A stretch of DNA of 64,000 nucleotides from Polyangiaceae bacterium (GTDB lineage Bacteria > Myxococcota_A > Polyangia > Polyangiales > Polyangiaceae): the NCBI GenBank assembly GCA_025353725.1, contig JANXOF010000037.1:496001-560000 (forward strand). Direction: 5' to 3'. The position numbers and the translations under genes were made by a program. The notes under the pieces are model-generated. The model saw nothing but the letters and a program-made list of their open reading frames with translations. It did not search any database and was not told where the DNA came from. Positions within the stretch are counted from its first letter, which is position 1. Each line of letters opens with the position of its first letter. Positions 7,914 to 17,278 of this stretch are shown one piece after another.

Positions 7914-8831
7914 CTACTGCTGCTCGCGTTGAGGCTCGCGCGCAAAGGCGACGAGTAACTCGTTCACGCGCTCCGGCGCTGAGTTTTGGACCCAGTGTGT
8001 AGCTTCGGGGATGTGCTCGACGCGCGCGTGGGGAACGAAGCGCGCGGGCGGCGTCGCTAACTCCTTGCCGAGGTGCCGGTCTTGGTCTCCCCAAATCACG
8101 AGGACTGGGCAGTCGATTCGCTTGGTCCTTGGCGACCGACCAAGAGCGCCACGCCGGAGCGCCGCGCGGTAGTAGTTCATGGCGCCGGTGACAGCGCCCG
8201 GTTGCCTCATGGCGTCGACATAAGGCTCTATCTCCGACGTTGGAAAGCCGTCGGCCGCGAAAGCCCAGCGAAGCGCCGCGTAGTTTGCGGCTTCGAGCGC
8301 GCGCTCTGGAAGGCCGAACGGAAGCTGAAAAAAGAACATGTACCAGCTCTTTTTGAGCTGCTTTATCGTCTTTAGACCTCGAATCATTTGGAGCGGATGA
8401 GGCACGTTGAGAATGGCAAGGCGACTCACGACTTCGGGCGAGTTCTGCGCGAGTGTCCACGCGACGACAGCGCCCCAATCGTGGCCGACCACGATGGCGG
8501 TCGTTCGGCCGAGCGCGCGAATCAATCCGGCGACATCGTCGGCGAGCCTCTCGACGTGATAGGCCTCCACCCCGTCGGGCTTGTCGGATTCGTTGTAGCC
8601 GCGCATATCCGGTGCAATGGCCCAAAATCCCGCGCCCGCGAAGGCTCGTAGTTGATGACGCCACGACCACCAAAATTCAGGAAACCCGTGGATGAAGATC
8701 ACGAGTGGCACGGCGTCGTTCATGACCGCGGGTCGAGCCTCGACGACGTGAAGTGTGACGTCGCCATTGACCGCGACCCTTCGATGCAGAAAGCCGTCGG
8801 CACGCTGTTCAGGAGTTTTCGATTCGTTCAT
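7914..8831 (-). CDS. Alpha/beta hydrolase, epoxide-hydrolase-like
   Basis: A protein of 305 residues with the epoxide hydrolase/haloalkane dehalogenase pattern: HGFPEFWWSWRHQL (oxyanion loop HGFPE), DMRGYNESDKP, the nucleophile elbow VVGHDWGAVVAW with Asp118, and a late His279 in PEATHWVQNSAPERV. An Asp rather than Ser nucleophile with HGFPE favours an epoxide hydrolase; the natural substrate is unknown. Its ATG overlaps the stop of the upstream K+ channel gene by four bases (ATGA), so the two should be translated together. No signal peptide, so cytoplasmic. Confidence 0.88.
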   Translation of the reverse strand: MNESKTPEQRADGFLHRRVAVNGDVTLHVVEARPAVMNDAVPLVIFIHGFPEFWWSWRHQLRAFAGAGFWAIAPDMRGYNESDKPDGVEAYHVERLADDVAGLIRALGRTTAIVVGHDWGAVVAWTLAQNSPEVVSRLAILNVPHPLQMIRGLKTIKQLKKSWYMFFFQLPFGLPERALEAANYAALRWAFAADGFPTSEIEPYVDAMRQPGAVTGAMNYYRAALRRGALGRSPRTKRIDCPVLVIWGDQDRHLGKELATPPARFVPHARVEHIPEATHWVQNSAPERVNELLVAFAREPQREQQ

Positions 8832-9736
8832 TGCGCGGTGCCTTCTACCTTCTCAAGGTCGTGGAATTTATCGAAGTCGATGGTCCGAACGCCATCTTCG
8901 CTCGTCCGCAAAATGTCTGCGAAGCGTGCATTATGCACAATTTCGTCGAGGTGATAGCGGTAGCGCGTGTGAATCGTCTGGCCGAACGTTTCATCGATGC
9001 CCGTCAGGGTCAAAAAGAGCTCGGCTTTCATCGCGCCGAGCGTCTCGAAAGCGTCGGGCCCGAAGAAAGGACTGTCCGATTCGATGGCGTGCATTGCCGT
9101 CCAAGTAAGCATAAACATTGGGTTTTTGTCGCGCAGGAGCCGAAGCGGAACGGGCCGTCGAAGCGTCTCGCCCTCGCGGGTCGTTTCGACCACGAGAACC
9201 ATCACATTGAGCTGCGCCTCCGCGATTCGATTGCGTCTCCAGTTGGCCATTCGAAACTGAAGATGCGGCACGCCGTTGCGGTTCGACATCACGGCCTTGC
9301 TCGAGAAGATAACCCTCGCCGTGGGACGCGCGAGCCGCGCAAAGGTGATGCCCGTGATCGTGGCCGTGGCAAGAATGCTCACCAGCGCCTCGAGTGACAC
9401 GAGCATGTGCGCATACCGACTCTGCGGAGCCATCACGCCGTAGCCGATCGTGGCAAACGTCTCGACGCTAAAAAAGAAGCTTTCGACGAAACCACTCGCG
9501 TTCGCGACCGACCCGGGCACGGCCACGTACGCGCACGCGAAGAGCGCATTCGTCGCGCCGTAAGCGACCGTGACCCAGCCGAAGAACGCGAGCCAGGTTT
9601 GCGTGAGAATCCAGTGATAAAAATCCTCGTACGGCGCCAGCGTATGACCGTTGACTTTGACCTGCGGCATCGACGCCAGCGCGCCGTCGAACTTAGGTCG
9701 AGGCCGCCGCGGTTGGCTCTGGTGTCGTTTGGTCAT
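8828..9736 (-). CDS. Inward-rectifier (KirBac-type) potassium channel
   Basis: A protein of 302 residues. After a basic N-terminus come a slide-helix region (YEDFYHWILTQTW), the first membrane helix (LAFFGWVTVAYGATNALFACAYVAV), a pore helix with selectivity filter TIGYG at 96-100, and the second helix (HMLVSLEALVSILATATITGITFARLARP). The remaining 160 residues are the Kir cytoplasmic beta domain (VMSNRNGVPHLQFRMANWRRN, PMFMLTWTAMHAIESDSPFFG, GIDETFGQTIHTRYRY). It would pass K+ across the inner membrane under control of the cytoplasmic domain. It is first in a pair coupled to the hydrolase gene by a 4-base overlap. Confidence 0.93.
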   Translation of the reverse strand: MTKRHQSQPRRPRPKFDGALASMPQVKVNGHTLAPYEDFYHWILTQTWLAFFGWVTVAYGATNALFACAYVAVPGSVANASGFVESFFFSVETFATIGYGVMAPQSRYAHMLVSLEALVSILATATITGITFARLARPTARVIFSSKAVMSNRNGVPHLQFRMANWRRNRIAEAQLNVMVLVVETTREGETLRRPVPLRLLRDKNPMFMLTWTAMHAIESDSPFFGPDAFETLGAMKAELFLTLTGIDETFGQTIHTRYRYHLDEIVHNARFADILRTSEDGVRTIDFDKFHDLEKVEGTAQ

Positions 9737-9773
9737 GGCCGCCGCAGCCTACACGACGAGACCAAAGGTACGC

Positions 9774-12344
9774 TTAGGCACCTTGATGAAACGGCACGCC
9801 GAGTAACGCAAGTGACCGCTCGGCTCGGGAGCGCAAGAAGCTCCGCGGGTCGCCGAGCATCAGCGTGAGCTCGGGGACGAAGCGGGGATCATCGGGCGCG
9901 TTCTCGGCGACGACGGCACGGACCTGATGATGGCCGCCTCGGAGGCCGTCGATGAGAACGTCATTGCTCTCACGCTGATTGAGCTTCGCGACCGCCCTCA
10001 CGAACGCGACGAGGTGACGTGGGGCGTCGTCGTATTCGTAGGTCGACGTCGGAGGCTCTGTGAATAGCTTCGCCGTCGCTTCTGCGAGCGGCCGCACGGA
10101 CGAGGGGTGCGCGCGGTCGGCCAGGCGTGTGGCTACGTTGTGCCGAAAGATGCCGAGAGAATCACGCAGCGCATCATGAAGCGCGTCGAGCCCACCACGT
10201 GTTTCGAGGTCGTCAATCACCGGCAGGTAGTAGCGGCGCGTCGCGGGGACTGGAACGCCCCAAGCTGTGAAAGCCGCGATGGCCGCTTGGCGCACGCGAT
10301 GATCGTCGCGCGTCACGAAGAAGCGCACGGTCTCGTGGCTGAGGAACGTCGCGTAGCTTGCCGCGGAGCGCGCGCTGGCGAGCTCTTCGAGCGAGCGAAG
10401 CGCCCACGTCAAGCGGCGCGAGCTCTCTTCTTGGCGAAACGCGGGCTCTCGAATCGCCCGATCGAGCGCGTGACGAAGCTCCGCAGGGCGCGGTCCTCGG
10501 CCTGGCGTCGGGCGGACTTTTCCGAGCGCCGTAAGACGTACGAGCTCAGCATCGGGCTCGAGACGCGACTGATCGTCGAGTCGATCGAGGATTTCACCCG
10601 CTTCCGCCCGGGCGCACGGGTGTGTGCCTGCGATTTCACCGACGGCCCAAACCGCCTCGCACGTCGCCTGGTCTTTGTGCGAAGCGAGGATTCGCGCCAA
10701 CGTCGTGAGCGCCGGAAGATAGCGAATCCGTCCGAGCGCCCAGGCGGCTACCGGCAGAATGGCGCGGTACTCCTGGCTTGTCGACTCCAACACTTCAAGC
10801 AGGCCTGGCCCAGCGCTCTCGTCACGGAGGACACCCAGCGCCGCCACGAGCTCCCTCACGAGCACGCCGCGCTCAATCCCCTCACGCCAGGTAGGCATAG
10901 GGTTGTCTTTGAGAAGCTCGCGGAGTGTAGCCGAGGCGCATCGGGCATCGAGCCCCGCGAGCGCGCGCACGACCCCAGCTTCGAGGAGTCGATAGCGCTG
11001 CGGTTCACGACGCAAGAGGTCGGTGAGCGGCGCGATGGCGTCGGGGTCACCTATCGCCGCGAGCATGTCGACCGCTGCGAGATCTCCTTTCGATGCGCGC
11101 GTGAGCAAGCCTGGTAACGCGCTGCGCGAGCCCAACTCTCCGAGTGCGCGTAGGGCTTCTTCGCGAACCTCCGTGGTCGCGAGTGGCTCGGTCGTGAGCG
11201 TCGACGCGTCGACGATTTCCACGAGCCGTTGCGTGAGAGCTTCGCTCGCGCCGGTTGAAGTTTCCAGCGTCGCAGTCGAGCCCATCGCCGCGCGTTGTGC
11301 GATCCCACGGCGCCTCAAAAGCTCCTGCGCAAGCTTCGTACGCGGTTGCGTATCCGTGCGCGTTGCCTCGGAAAAGACTACGGCTGCGTCACGGACGAGA
11401 GCGTCTTGCGACGTGAGCTGCGCGGCGAGGATGCCGTTGAGATCATCGTTGCTTTCGCGGAAAAAAGCTTCGACGAGCGGTCCGAGCGCAAGAGGCGTCG
11501 TTCGGTCGCGTTTTGAGCTCGCGGGCCGCCGGCCGCTTCGATCGGTAGAAGGCGGATGGGGTGGCTCGAACGGGCGCGAGACGAGCTTTTTTGCAGATCT
11601 CCTCACCAACGGATCGCTCGCCTCAAGAAGATCGAGGAGCATGCGCGCGCGCTCGAAAGCGGCGCGAACGCCCTCTTGTTCGGCGACCGTCGGAGCTGGC
11701 AGATGCTCTTTGAGAGAAGCGGCGACGTCGTCAAGCGCGTCGTCTCCAGACACTCGGCTTTCGTCGAGCGCGCATGCAAAAGCGAAGGTCGAAGCACCCC
11801 GGAATATGACGCGCGCCGCGTTCACGCTCGCGGGTTCGAGTCTTACGATCACACCCCGTGCCGGGCTCATCTCTTCGCCGAGGACGTACAGCCAAAGCGC
11901 GCCACTCCGCGAGAGTCCGAACGGCAGAGCGCCCGCGAGGTAGGCACAGAGGCGCGCGCGCCCGAGGGCCGTTTGTCTTGCGGCTGCTTCCAACTTCGTG
12001 AAGGTGTCCGCCCGCTGCGGACCTTTCGTGATGCGCGCGTGTGGCGACGCCCGCACGACGCTAGGCGCGTAGTCGCCGAGTGGCTGGCCGCCGCTAACCT
12101 CGAAAAACCGAACGAGATCGAGCGGTAGTTCGACCGAGAAGCTGTCGCGAGGTGCGCGCGAAAAAGCGCTTGCGGAATCGCTCTTTGGTGGCGGTCGCAA
12201 CGCCCGCGCGCTCATGAATCGCGCGAGTCCGCGTGTCAGAAACAATTCGGGCTTCGCGGCCGCATGAAGCATCCATTTCACGCCCACGATAGTCGGCTGA
12301 GAATCGACGGAATGAGGAGCTAGGTCAAGGTGTGCGCGTACCAT
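9774..12344 (-). CDS. Large HEAT-repeat protein
   Basis: A protein of about 856 residues. Residues 50-250 form an N-terminal region without a recognised family (FFEVSGGQPLGDYAPS, ALPFGLSRSGALWLYVLGEE). From about residue 250 to the end there are repeated helix pairs of HEAT type, such as VREEALRALGELGSRSALPGLL, VDMLAAIGDPDAIAPLTDLL, ALGRIRYLPALTTLARILAS and AVVAENAPDDPRFVPELTLML. Such repeats form protein-binding solenoids; there is no catalytic motif or signal peptide. The ATG at 12344 is used instead of the TTG two codons earlier; a later Met in MLHAAAK is also possible. Its partner is unknown. Confidence 0.8.
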   Translation of the reverse strand: MVRAHLDLAPHSVDSQPTIVGVKWMLHAAAKPELFLTRGLARFMSARALRPPPKSDSASAFSRAPRDSFSVELPLDLVRFFEVSGGQPLGDYAPSVVRASPHARITKGPQRADTFTKLEAAARQTALGRARLCAYLAGALPFGLSRSGALWLYVLGEEMSPARGVIVRLEPASVNAARVIFRGASTFAFACALDESRVSGDDALDDVAASLKEHLPAPTVAEQEGVRAAFERARMLLDLLEASDPLVRRSAKKLVSRPFEPPHPPSTDRSGRRPASSKRDRTTPLALGPLVEAFFRESNDDLNGILAAQLTSQDALVRDAAVVFSEATRTDTQPRTKLAQELLRRRGIAQRAAMGSTATLETSTGASEALTQRLVEIVDASTLTTEPLATTEVREEALRALGELGSRSALPGLLTRASKGDLAAVDMLAAIGDPDAIAPLTDLLRREPQRYRLLEAGVVRALAGLDARCASATLRELLKDNPMPTWREGIERGVLVRELVAALGVLRDESAGPGLLEVLESTSQEYRAILPVAAWALGRIRYLPALTTLARILASHKDQATCEAVWAVGEIAGTHPCARAEAGEILDRLDDQSRLEPDAELVRLTALGKVRPTPGRGPRPAELRHALDRAIREPAFRQEESSRRLTWALRSLEELASARSAASYATFLSHETVRFFVTRDDHRVRQAAIAAFTAWGVPVPATRRYYLPVIDDLETRGGLDALHDALRDSLGIFRHNVATRLADRAHPSSVRPLAEATAKLFTEPPTSTYEYDDAPRHLVAFVRAVAKLNQRESNDVLIDGLRGGHHQVRAVVAENAPDDPRFVPELTLMLGDPRSFLRSRAERSLALLGVPFHQGA

Positions 12345-12377
12345 CTTCAAGCGTCCGTCGGATGCTCGCTGAGACGT

Positions 12378-14075
12378 CTAGGCCGCGCGCACGTCGATAA
12401 GCTTGAACGCATCGACGTCCATCAGTCCGCGATCGGTGAGCTTTAGACTCGGGATCACAGGTAGGCTGAGGAAGGCGAGTTGAAGAAAAGGCTCGGGTAG
12501 TTCGCAGCCGATCGAAGCGCTCGCCGCGTGCAGCGTCTCGAGCACCCTCGCTATCGCGTGCGGTTCCTCGAGCGACATCAGCCCGCCGAGCGGCAGCGGA
12601 AGGTGTGCCATCACGGTGCCCCCACGCACGACGCAGAATCCTCCCCCCGACGCCGCGAGCGCTGCGAGCGCCGCACGCATGTCACGGGGTTCCTTTCCGA
12701 CCACGCAGAGATTGTGGCTGTCGTGACCCACGCTTGAAGCGATGGCGCCTTCGAGGTGGCCGAACCCGAGTGCGTACCCGTTGGCCGGCTTGCTCCCGCG
12801 CCCGTGTCGCTCGAGGACGGAAAGGCGCCTTACCCCTGGTGCGGTGCTGTCCAGCACGTGGCGATCGGTCAAGATGCGCCCTGCGCGTACCCCGATGACG
12901 TGTACGCGGCCCGCGGGGCCCACGAGATCGACCTCCTCGGGAATCGCTGCCCGCACAGTGTTTGCGGGCTTGGCGCGGTGCGTTCGCGGGAGCTCTAATT
13001 CACGGACGAACTCTCCCGCCACGAGGACATCGCGAATGGCGCATGTCGCGGCGTCGTCGAGAATCAGCAGATCGGCGCGATACCCCGGCGCAATGGCCCC
13101 GACTCGTGAGAGCGCGCGTGCGGGACCCGCAAGTCCGTAATGACGCGCCACGGACCACGAAGACGCGCGGTAGGCAACTTCGACAGGTACGCCTTTCGCG
13201 ATGGCCATGCGGACGAGGTAGTCGACATGACCTTCGCGCTCGATGTCGAGCGGATTCCGATCATCTGTGCAAAAGCCAATGGAGGTCGACGTGGCCAGTG
13301 TCAATAAAGGCGCGAGCGCATCGAGATCTTTAGCGACGCTCCCTTCGCGGATCCAAACGGCAATACCGTTGCGCAGCTTCTCTTTCGCCTCTTCGAGTTC
13401 GGAGCTCTCGTGACACGACGTTATCCCGGCACTTGCGTAAGCGGACAGCGCCCTTCCCGTCACTTGCGGGGCATGACCGTCGATCGGTCGACCGTCGAAA
13501 GCCATAAGCTTGTCGAGGACGAGGGCGTCGCCATCGAGCACGCCTGGAACATTCATGACCTCGGCCAAACCGAGGGTCTTTTGGTGGGAAAGAAGCGGCG
13601 CGAGCATGGCGGCGTCGAGGGTTCCTCCGCCGTTCGTCTCGAACTCTGTCGCCGGCACGCACGAGCTCACCATGACCCGTAAATCGAGCTTGAGATGTTG
13701 AGACGCATCGAGGAAGTACTGGATTCCAGGCACTCCGAGCACATTGGCCAGTTCGTGCGGGTCGCAGATCGCCGTGGTCGTGCCCTTGGGAAGTACGGCG
13801 CGCTGGAAACCCTCCGGCTCGAGAAGTGAGCTCTCCAAGTGCACGTGTGCGTCGATAAGGCCCGGCACGAGATGCGCGCCCTTGGTATCGATTTCTCGGT
13901 CTCCGCGAAGTCCGGCTTCCAGCCCCACGACGTATCCGTCTTTGATCGCGACGTCGCCGGCGACGAACGTGCAGCTGAATACGTCGAGGTAGCGGACGTT
14001 GCGAAGGACGAGGTCGCACGTGTCGAGACCGCGTGCCGCGCGGAGCCTTCGGCGAAGGACATCAGAGGAAGTCAT
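12378..14075 (-). CDS. ade: Adenine deaminase
   Basis: An amidohydrolase of 565 residues that converts adenine to hypoxanthine in purine salvage. Near residue 70 the metal site reads GLIDAHVHLESSLLEPEGF, followed by LPKGTTTAICDPHELANVLG, both hallmarks of the AdeC family; ITSCHESSELEEAKEKL, IGFCTDDRN and YALGFGHLEGAIASSVGHDSHN follow in order. Its length matches the family. The start ATG at 14075 leads into the family-typical CDLVLRNVRYLDVF. The gene is 33 bases beyond the HEAT gene's start, on the same strand, and 49 bases after the histidine kinase stop, so they may share a transcript without an obvious functional link. Confidence 0.95.
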   Translation of the reverse strand: MTSSDVLRRRLRAARGLDTCDLVLRNVRYLDVFSCTFVAGDVAIKDGYVVGLEAGLRGDREIDTKGAHLVPGLIDAHVHLESSLLEPEGFQRAVLPKGTTTAICDPHELANVLGVPGIQYFLDASQHLKLDLRVMVSSCVPATEFETNGGGTLDAAMLAPLLSHQKTLGLAEVMNVPGVLDGDALVLDKLMAFDGRPIDGHAPQVTGRALSAYASAGITSCHESSELEEAKEKLRNGIAVWIREGSVAKDLDALAPLLTLATSTSIGFCTDDRNPLDIEREGHVDYLVRMAIAKGVPVEVAYRASSWSVARHYGLAGPARALSRVGAIAPGYRADLLILDDAATCAIRDVLVAGEFVRELELPRTHRAKPANTVRAAIPEEVDLVGPAGRVHVIGVRAGRILTDRHVLDSTAPGVRRLSVLERHGRGSKPANGYALGFGHLEGAIASSVGHDSHNLCVVGKEPRDMRAALAALAASGGGFCVVRGGTVMAHLPLPLGGLMSLEEPHAIARVLETLHAASASIGCELPEPFLQLAFLSLPVIPSLKLTDRGLMDVDAFKLIDVRAA

Positions 14076-14124
14076 CGAGCGAGACTACCACGCATAAAGG
14101 ACGGCGTTTTGGGCGGAGCGTGTT

Positions 14125-15807
14125 TCAAGGAGCGGGAAGCGGAAAGGTGAGCGCTATCGGCAGTCTCACCTCGAAGCGGGCGCCTAACGCTGTCGCTACG
14201 TGTTCGATTCGCCCGCCGTGCGCTTCAATGACGGTGCGGGCTGTAATGAGCCCTAGCCCAATACCCATCGGTTTTGTACTGCGCAGCGGTTCAAAGAGGT
14301 GGCCGCGTACCTCCTCCGAAAGGCCCTCTCCCGTATCGGTAAACGCGATGAGAACCGTGTGACTCGCGTTCGTGCTTTCAATGCGCGTCTCGATGCAGAG
14401 CTTCCCGCCATACGGCATTGCGTCAATGGCATTGCGAATGATATTGAAAAACGCACCGTGGATTTGGTCACTATCGATAGAGAGTCGCGGGACCTCGTCG
14501 TAGTTGCGTTGAACGGTGACCTCAGCGGGTATCAAATCCGACGAGAGCACTTCTTCAAGAATGTCGAGCACGCTCGCTAATTGCCGCGTAGGGCTGCGCA
14601 TTCGCGCGTAGTCGAGGAGTCCCGTGATGATGACGTTCGCGTGCCTTACTTCATCGTGGATAATTCGTATCGCATCAACGACGTTCGCGTGGGGATCTTC
14701 ACGGAGGTGAAGCCTGAGGACATACGCAGCGTTCATGATTGCGGCGAGGGGGTTTCGAATCTGGTGAGCGACTCCGCCTGCGAGGTGTCCGAGGACGGCG
14801 AGTCGCTCCTTTCGAACGAGCGCTTCTTGAGCCGCTTTGAGTTCTGAAGTCCGCTGTGAGACGCGGCTTTCGAGCTCATCGTTCGCCTTGCGCAGCAGCT
14901 GTTCGACGCGCTTCCAGGCCGTAACGTCACGCCCGATTCCGGTCGTGCCAATGACATCACCCGTCTCGCTTAGAATGGGTGACTTGAACGTCTCGAGCCA
15001 ACGCGTGACGCCGTTCGTGCCGACGATAGGCTCTTCCACCCGCTTCTGAACTCCCGTTTGCATGACTTCGTCATCGTCAGCGCGGTAGCCGAGCGCGAGC
15101 TGAAGTGGCCAAAGCTCGAGGTCGGTGAGCCCGATAAGCTCGTCGGGCTTGGACCTGCCTGCCGCAATAGCCAGAGGCATGTTGGCGGCGATGAAGTGAC
15201 CGTCACGATCTTTCAGCCACGCGATGTCGGGAATGTTATCGAGGATCGTTCGCGTCTGCCGTCCGCCCTCGAGCAGTTTTAGCTGCCGAGCGCGTTGCAT
15301 TGTGATGTCTCGGAATGTCGTGGCGGCGCCGCAAATCGCGCCCGCGGCGTCGCGAAGTGGCCACCCCATGCAAACGACGTAGAGCCCGTCCGGTGAAGTC
15401 GCGTTTAGAACGAATATTTCGACGTCGCTCGTCGGATGTCCCGCGAGTGCCCGCGCGAGGGGGAGCTCCCGCACGTCGAAGGCGGTGCGCCCATCGGTGC
15501 AAAAAAGTCCCGGAGCTTCACGCGGGCTTTGGCTCTCGGGCAGTCGCGGGGCGAGCGTTTCCGCGCCTACGAGTCGAATGGCTGAAGGATTCGCGTAGAC
15601 GAGTGCGCCACGTTCGTCCGCGATGAGCATTCCCTCGGCCATTCCTGCGAGAGCCTCGAACGCCCACCGTTCGCGTGCCCAGCCTACGGGCGGAGCCTCG
15701 CCCAGCGACCCAAGCGAATCGAGGGAATTCAAATCGAGAGACCTCTCGAGTGGTTCGAGTGATGAGTCGATCGCTCCCCCGGGACCTACAACATGCGGCG
15801 CCGCCAC
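14125..15807 (-). CDS. PAS-domain sensor histidine kinase
   Basis: A cytoplasmic kinase of 560 residues from a GTG at 15807. Two PAS domains lie at about 60-160 (MLIADERGALVYANPSAIRL) and 165-290 (ILDNIPDIAWLKDRDGHFIAAN, ending in GTTGIGRDVTAWKR). A coiled coil leads to the phosphoacceptor helix AGGVAHQIRNPLAAIMNAAY, where Gln replaces the usual Glu after His. The ATPase domain has the N box FNIIRNAIDAMPYGGKL and G boxes DTGEGL and GIGLGL. No membrane helix or receiver domain is present and no response regulator is adjacent, so the signal is presumably sensed in the cytoplasm and the partner is encoded elsewhere. Confidence 0.92.
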   Translation of the reverse strand: MAAPHVVGPGGAIDSSLEPLERSLDLNSLDSLGSLGEAPPVGWARERWAFEALAGMAEGMLIADERGALVYANPSAIRLVGAETLAPRLPESQSPREAPGLFCTDGRTAFDVRELPLARALAGHPTSDVEIFVLNATSPDGLYVVCMGWPLRDAAGAICGAATTFRDITMQRARQLKLLEGGRQTRTILDNIPDIAWLKDRDGHFIAANMPLAIAAGRSKPDELIGLTDLELWPLQLALGYRADDDEVMQTGVQKRVEEPIVGTNGVTRWLETFKSPILSETGDVIGTTGIGRDVTAWKRVEQLLRKANDELESRVSQRTSELKAAQEALVRKERLAVLGHLAGGVAHQIRNPLAAIMNAAYVLRLHLREDPHANVVDAIRIIHDEVRHANVIITGLLDYARMRSPTRQLASVLDILEEVLSSDLIPAEVTVQRNYDEVPRLSIDSDQIHGAFFNIIRNAIDAMPYGGKLCIETRIESTNASHTVLIAFTDTGEGLSEEVRGHLFEPLRSTKPMGIGLGLITARTVIEAHGGRIEHVATALGARFEVRLPIALTFPLPAP

Positions 15808-15835
15808 ATGGCAATCGTACCATCTCCGGACGCGA

Positions 15836-16930
15836 TTAGGCGCGCCGCCTTCGGCCCTTGAGAGCCAACGCGGCGGCGAGGCTCAGCCCGAGTGCGTGGG
15901 GAGCATCGCTTGGTGAGCGCTCTCGCGTGGGAGCTCCTGAAAAGGCGAGCGCGCAACCCGTGGCTTGCGAGCTCGCGCTGGCGGACTCGATTGCCACGCC
16001 TCGGCCGGGTGGCGGTTGAGTCACTTGGGCCTCATTTTTCGGCTCACTGAGGTCAGACGGGACTGGGCCTCCCGGGACGGTACTCGAGGGAGTGGCGCTG
16101 GGCGTTGGCTTTGCTGGAGGAGGTCCGCCCGTGGGACCTGTCTCCGTGGATGTGTTGCAAATTGCACCTTTCGCGAAGCCCCCGATGGGCGATTGTTCGA
16201 GCCGCGTGGCCGTACTCGGCCCGTACGTACCATCCTCCTCGATGGGGTCGTTCGGCCTGTTGCGGTTCCAAAGGCGCTGAAACGCTCGCACCGATAGGCC
16301 ACGAAGGTCGACGTTGCCGCCTCCCACGAAGTCGTAGTGAACGGCGTCATTGTCGCCGAGCCAGCGGAACCCGCTGTTTTGCATGGCCGCGCGCCATGCC
16401 GAAGTGTCGTTGACATCAACGGCGATAGCGCCCTCGTGGTTGCTCGTGCCCGGCGACGCCGCAAGGCCGATGCCGCAGCGACCGGTTTGATACCAACCAT
16501 AAAGCAGGAACTGCTGCGGGAGAGTCCGAAGTGCAGAGTTGATCACCATCGGAACTCCGCGCGTCTTCTGTGCGCGCGCCAGCGCCTGAGCCGCTGCCGT
16601 TTGCATGTAGGGAACCACCGACGAGCCGAGGGAAAAGCCTAACAGCTTGTCGATTTTCGTGAACGTCGCAGGGCGGAGACACTGAATCTCCTCGACGAGC
16701 TGTACGGAAAGGCCTCTCACTACACTCGTCGCGCAGGCCTCGGACGCGATGGCCGCGGCCACGGTGTCGTTTGGCAACAGCGTTGAGGTCACTTTGCCCA
16801 CGTCGCCGTCGCCGTCGCTCTCGCCGTGGGAGGCGAGCACGTCGGCGTCCTCGCGCTCACCGCCGCACGCGAGAGGCGACATCGTGACGGCGAAAAGAAG
16901 AGCAGAGAGCGCAACGCGATGGGCGGCCAT
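15836..16930 (-). CDS. Secreted M15 (VanY-type) peptidase with peptidoglycan-binding-like domain and MYXO-CTERM-like tail
   Basis: From the ATG at 16930 this is a 364-residue exported lipoprotein (hydrophobic stretch ending in PLAC). The central domain has the metal site SNHEGAIAVDVND and the later DNDAVHYDF, giving the His, Asp and His ligands of D-Ala-D-Ala or L-Ala-D-Glu peptidases. It is followed by a peptidoglycan-binding-like segment (VRAFQRLWNRNRPNDPIEEDGTYGPSTATRL), a Pro/Thr linker and a C-terminal Cys, hydrophobic helix and Arg cluster (GCALAF ... GRRRRA), which resembles a MYXO-CTERM sorting tail. It should trim cell-wall peptides at the surface. It diverges from the thermolysin-like protease gene. 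Confidence 0.82.
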   Translation of the reverse strand: MAAHRVALSALLFAVTMSPLACGGEREDADVLASHGESDGDGDVGKVTSTLLPNDTVAAAIASEACATSVVRGLSVQLVEEIQCLRPATFTKIDKLLGFSLGSSVVPYMQTAAAQALARAQKTRGVPMVINSALRTLPQQFLLYGWYQTGRCGIGLAASPGTSNHEGAIAVDVNDTSAWRAAMQNSGFRWLGDNDAVHYDFVGGGNVDLRGLSVRAFQRLWNRNRPNDPIEEDGTYGPSTATRLEQSPIGGFAKGAICNTSTETGPTGGPPPAKPTPSATPSSTVPGGPVPSDLSEPKNEAQVTQPPPGRGVAIESASASSQATGCALAFSGAPTRERSPSDAPHALGLSLAAALALKGRRRRA

Positions 16931-17278
16931 GCCGCTACGTCGTGCACCGCACGGGCCATTCTTCCGCGACGTCGCGGGCCCACGTTTTGACGACCGCGGC
17001 GTCGGTGAAAACCGAAGATTTTGAGTGTATCGGCGCCCGTTGAGGGTCGCCCAGGCCGACGGTGCTCGCGGCACGGCGGGCGGGCTCGCGGGCCTACGCG
17101 ACGGCTCGCGAGGGGGCGCGACTTCGCTTGCCTTGGCGCGTGGGAAGCGGCGCCTGCTGCCTACGATGTAGGCCATCTGTCCTATGAGACTGTTATTTTC
17201 CTCCCTCTAGCCGTCGCCGAAGCGTCTCGATGTGGGAGAGATCTTGCGAATCTGGAGATGCTCGCGTACCCCGGTCGG

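Noticed and set aside
10107-12128. Long plus-strand open frames opposite the HEAT-repeat gene
   Set aside because: Arg-rich shadow frames of a G+C-rich gene, with no family features or ribosome sites.
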